A stretch of DNA of 33,723 bases from an uncultured Arenicella sp. (GTDB taxonomy: Bacteria; Pseudomonadota; Gammaproteobacteria; Arenicellales; Arenicellaceae). The position numbers and the translations under genes are program-made. The stretch spans positions 1-33,723 of the forward strand of contig CALAKU010000078.1 of the NCBI GenBank assembly GCA_937922925.1, read 5' to 3'. The stretch's first letter is position 1, and each line of letters starts with the position of its first letter. The notes under the pieces were generated by a model that worked only from the letters and a program-made list of their open reading frames with translations, ran no database searches and was not told the origin of the DNA. This document shows, piece after piece, positions 33,710-33,723 of the stretch.

Positions 33710-33723
33710 CATTAAAGTTCAAA

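Overview
This window looks like chromosome of a free-living, probably marine gammaproteobacterium. The evidence is the homodimeric AceE type of pyruvate dehydrogenase with a lipoyl-carrying E3, MaeB with a phosphotransacetylase-like tail, YaaA, and the block uvrA / YajR-like MFS / ssb, an arrangement known from Pseudomonas and relatives. I see no tRNA, rRNA, insertion sequence, prophage or CRISPR array. No intergenic gap exceeds about 250 bases. The organism call is inference from gene content; no search was run.

Region 1 (1-500) holds a small unrecognised ORF followed by a short stretch whose translation resembles the end of a LysR-type regulator. Region 2 (515-10886, all minus strand) is a metabolic block read in the order lipA, maeB, aceE, aceF, lpdA. 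MaeB makes pyruvate from malate, AceE/AceF/LpdA turn pyruvate into acetyl-CoA, and LipA makes the lipoyl cofactor that AceF and LpdA carry. A good sigma-70-like promoter lies before aceE. Two hairpins sit between aceE and aceF. AceF has an extra N-terminal lipoyl-like domain that lacks the lipoyl lysine. Region 3 (10937-12134) holds a group III truncated haemoglobin, divergent from lipA, and a convergent yaaA.

Region 4 (12385-26408) is the most unusual part. A single 3949-residue secreted protein consists of about 27 DUF11-like beta-sandwich repeats and starts at TTG behind a strong Shine-Dalgarno. Its stop codon overlaps, by one base (TAATG), the start of a secreted gingipain-type (C25) cysteine peptidase. 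The repeats are not a simple tandem series: seven distinguishable repeat classes recur in the same order, giving two complete superunits of 898 residues each plus partial ones on either side. Several classes carry EF-hand-like acidic loops and a cysteine pair. The giant protein ends in a small beta module and a strongly Arg/Lys/Gln-rich tail. I infer a surface or extracellular fibre co-produced with a processing protease; this is a hypothesis.

Region 5 (26487-31472) is uvrA (minus), then a YajR-like MFS transporter and ssb (plus), with a bidirectional terminator between the C25 gene and uvrA and a clear terminator after ssb. Region 6 (31636-33709) holds a crotonase-fold enzyme whose active-site pattern suggests an isomerase of the PaaG kind, and a secreted sorbosone/glucose dehydrogenase-type beta-propeller. 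Between them are four copies of a degenerate 18-base CCTAAC-containing repeat.
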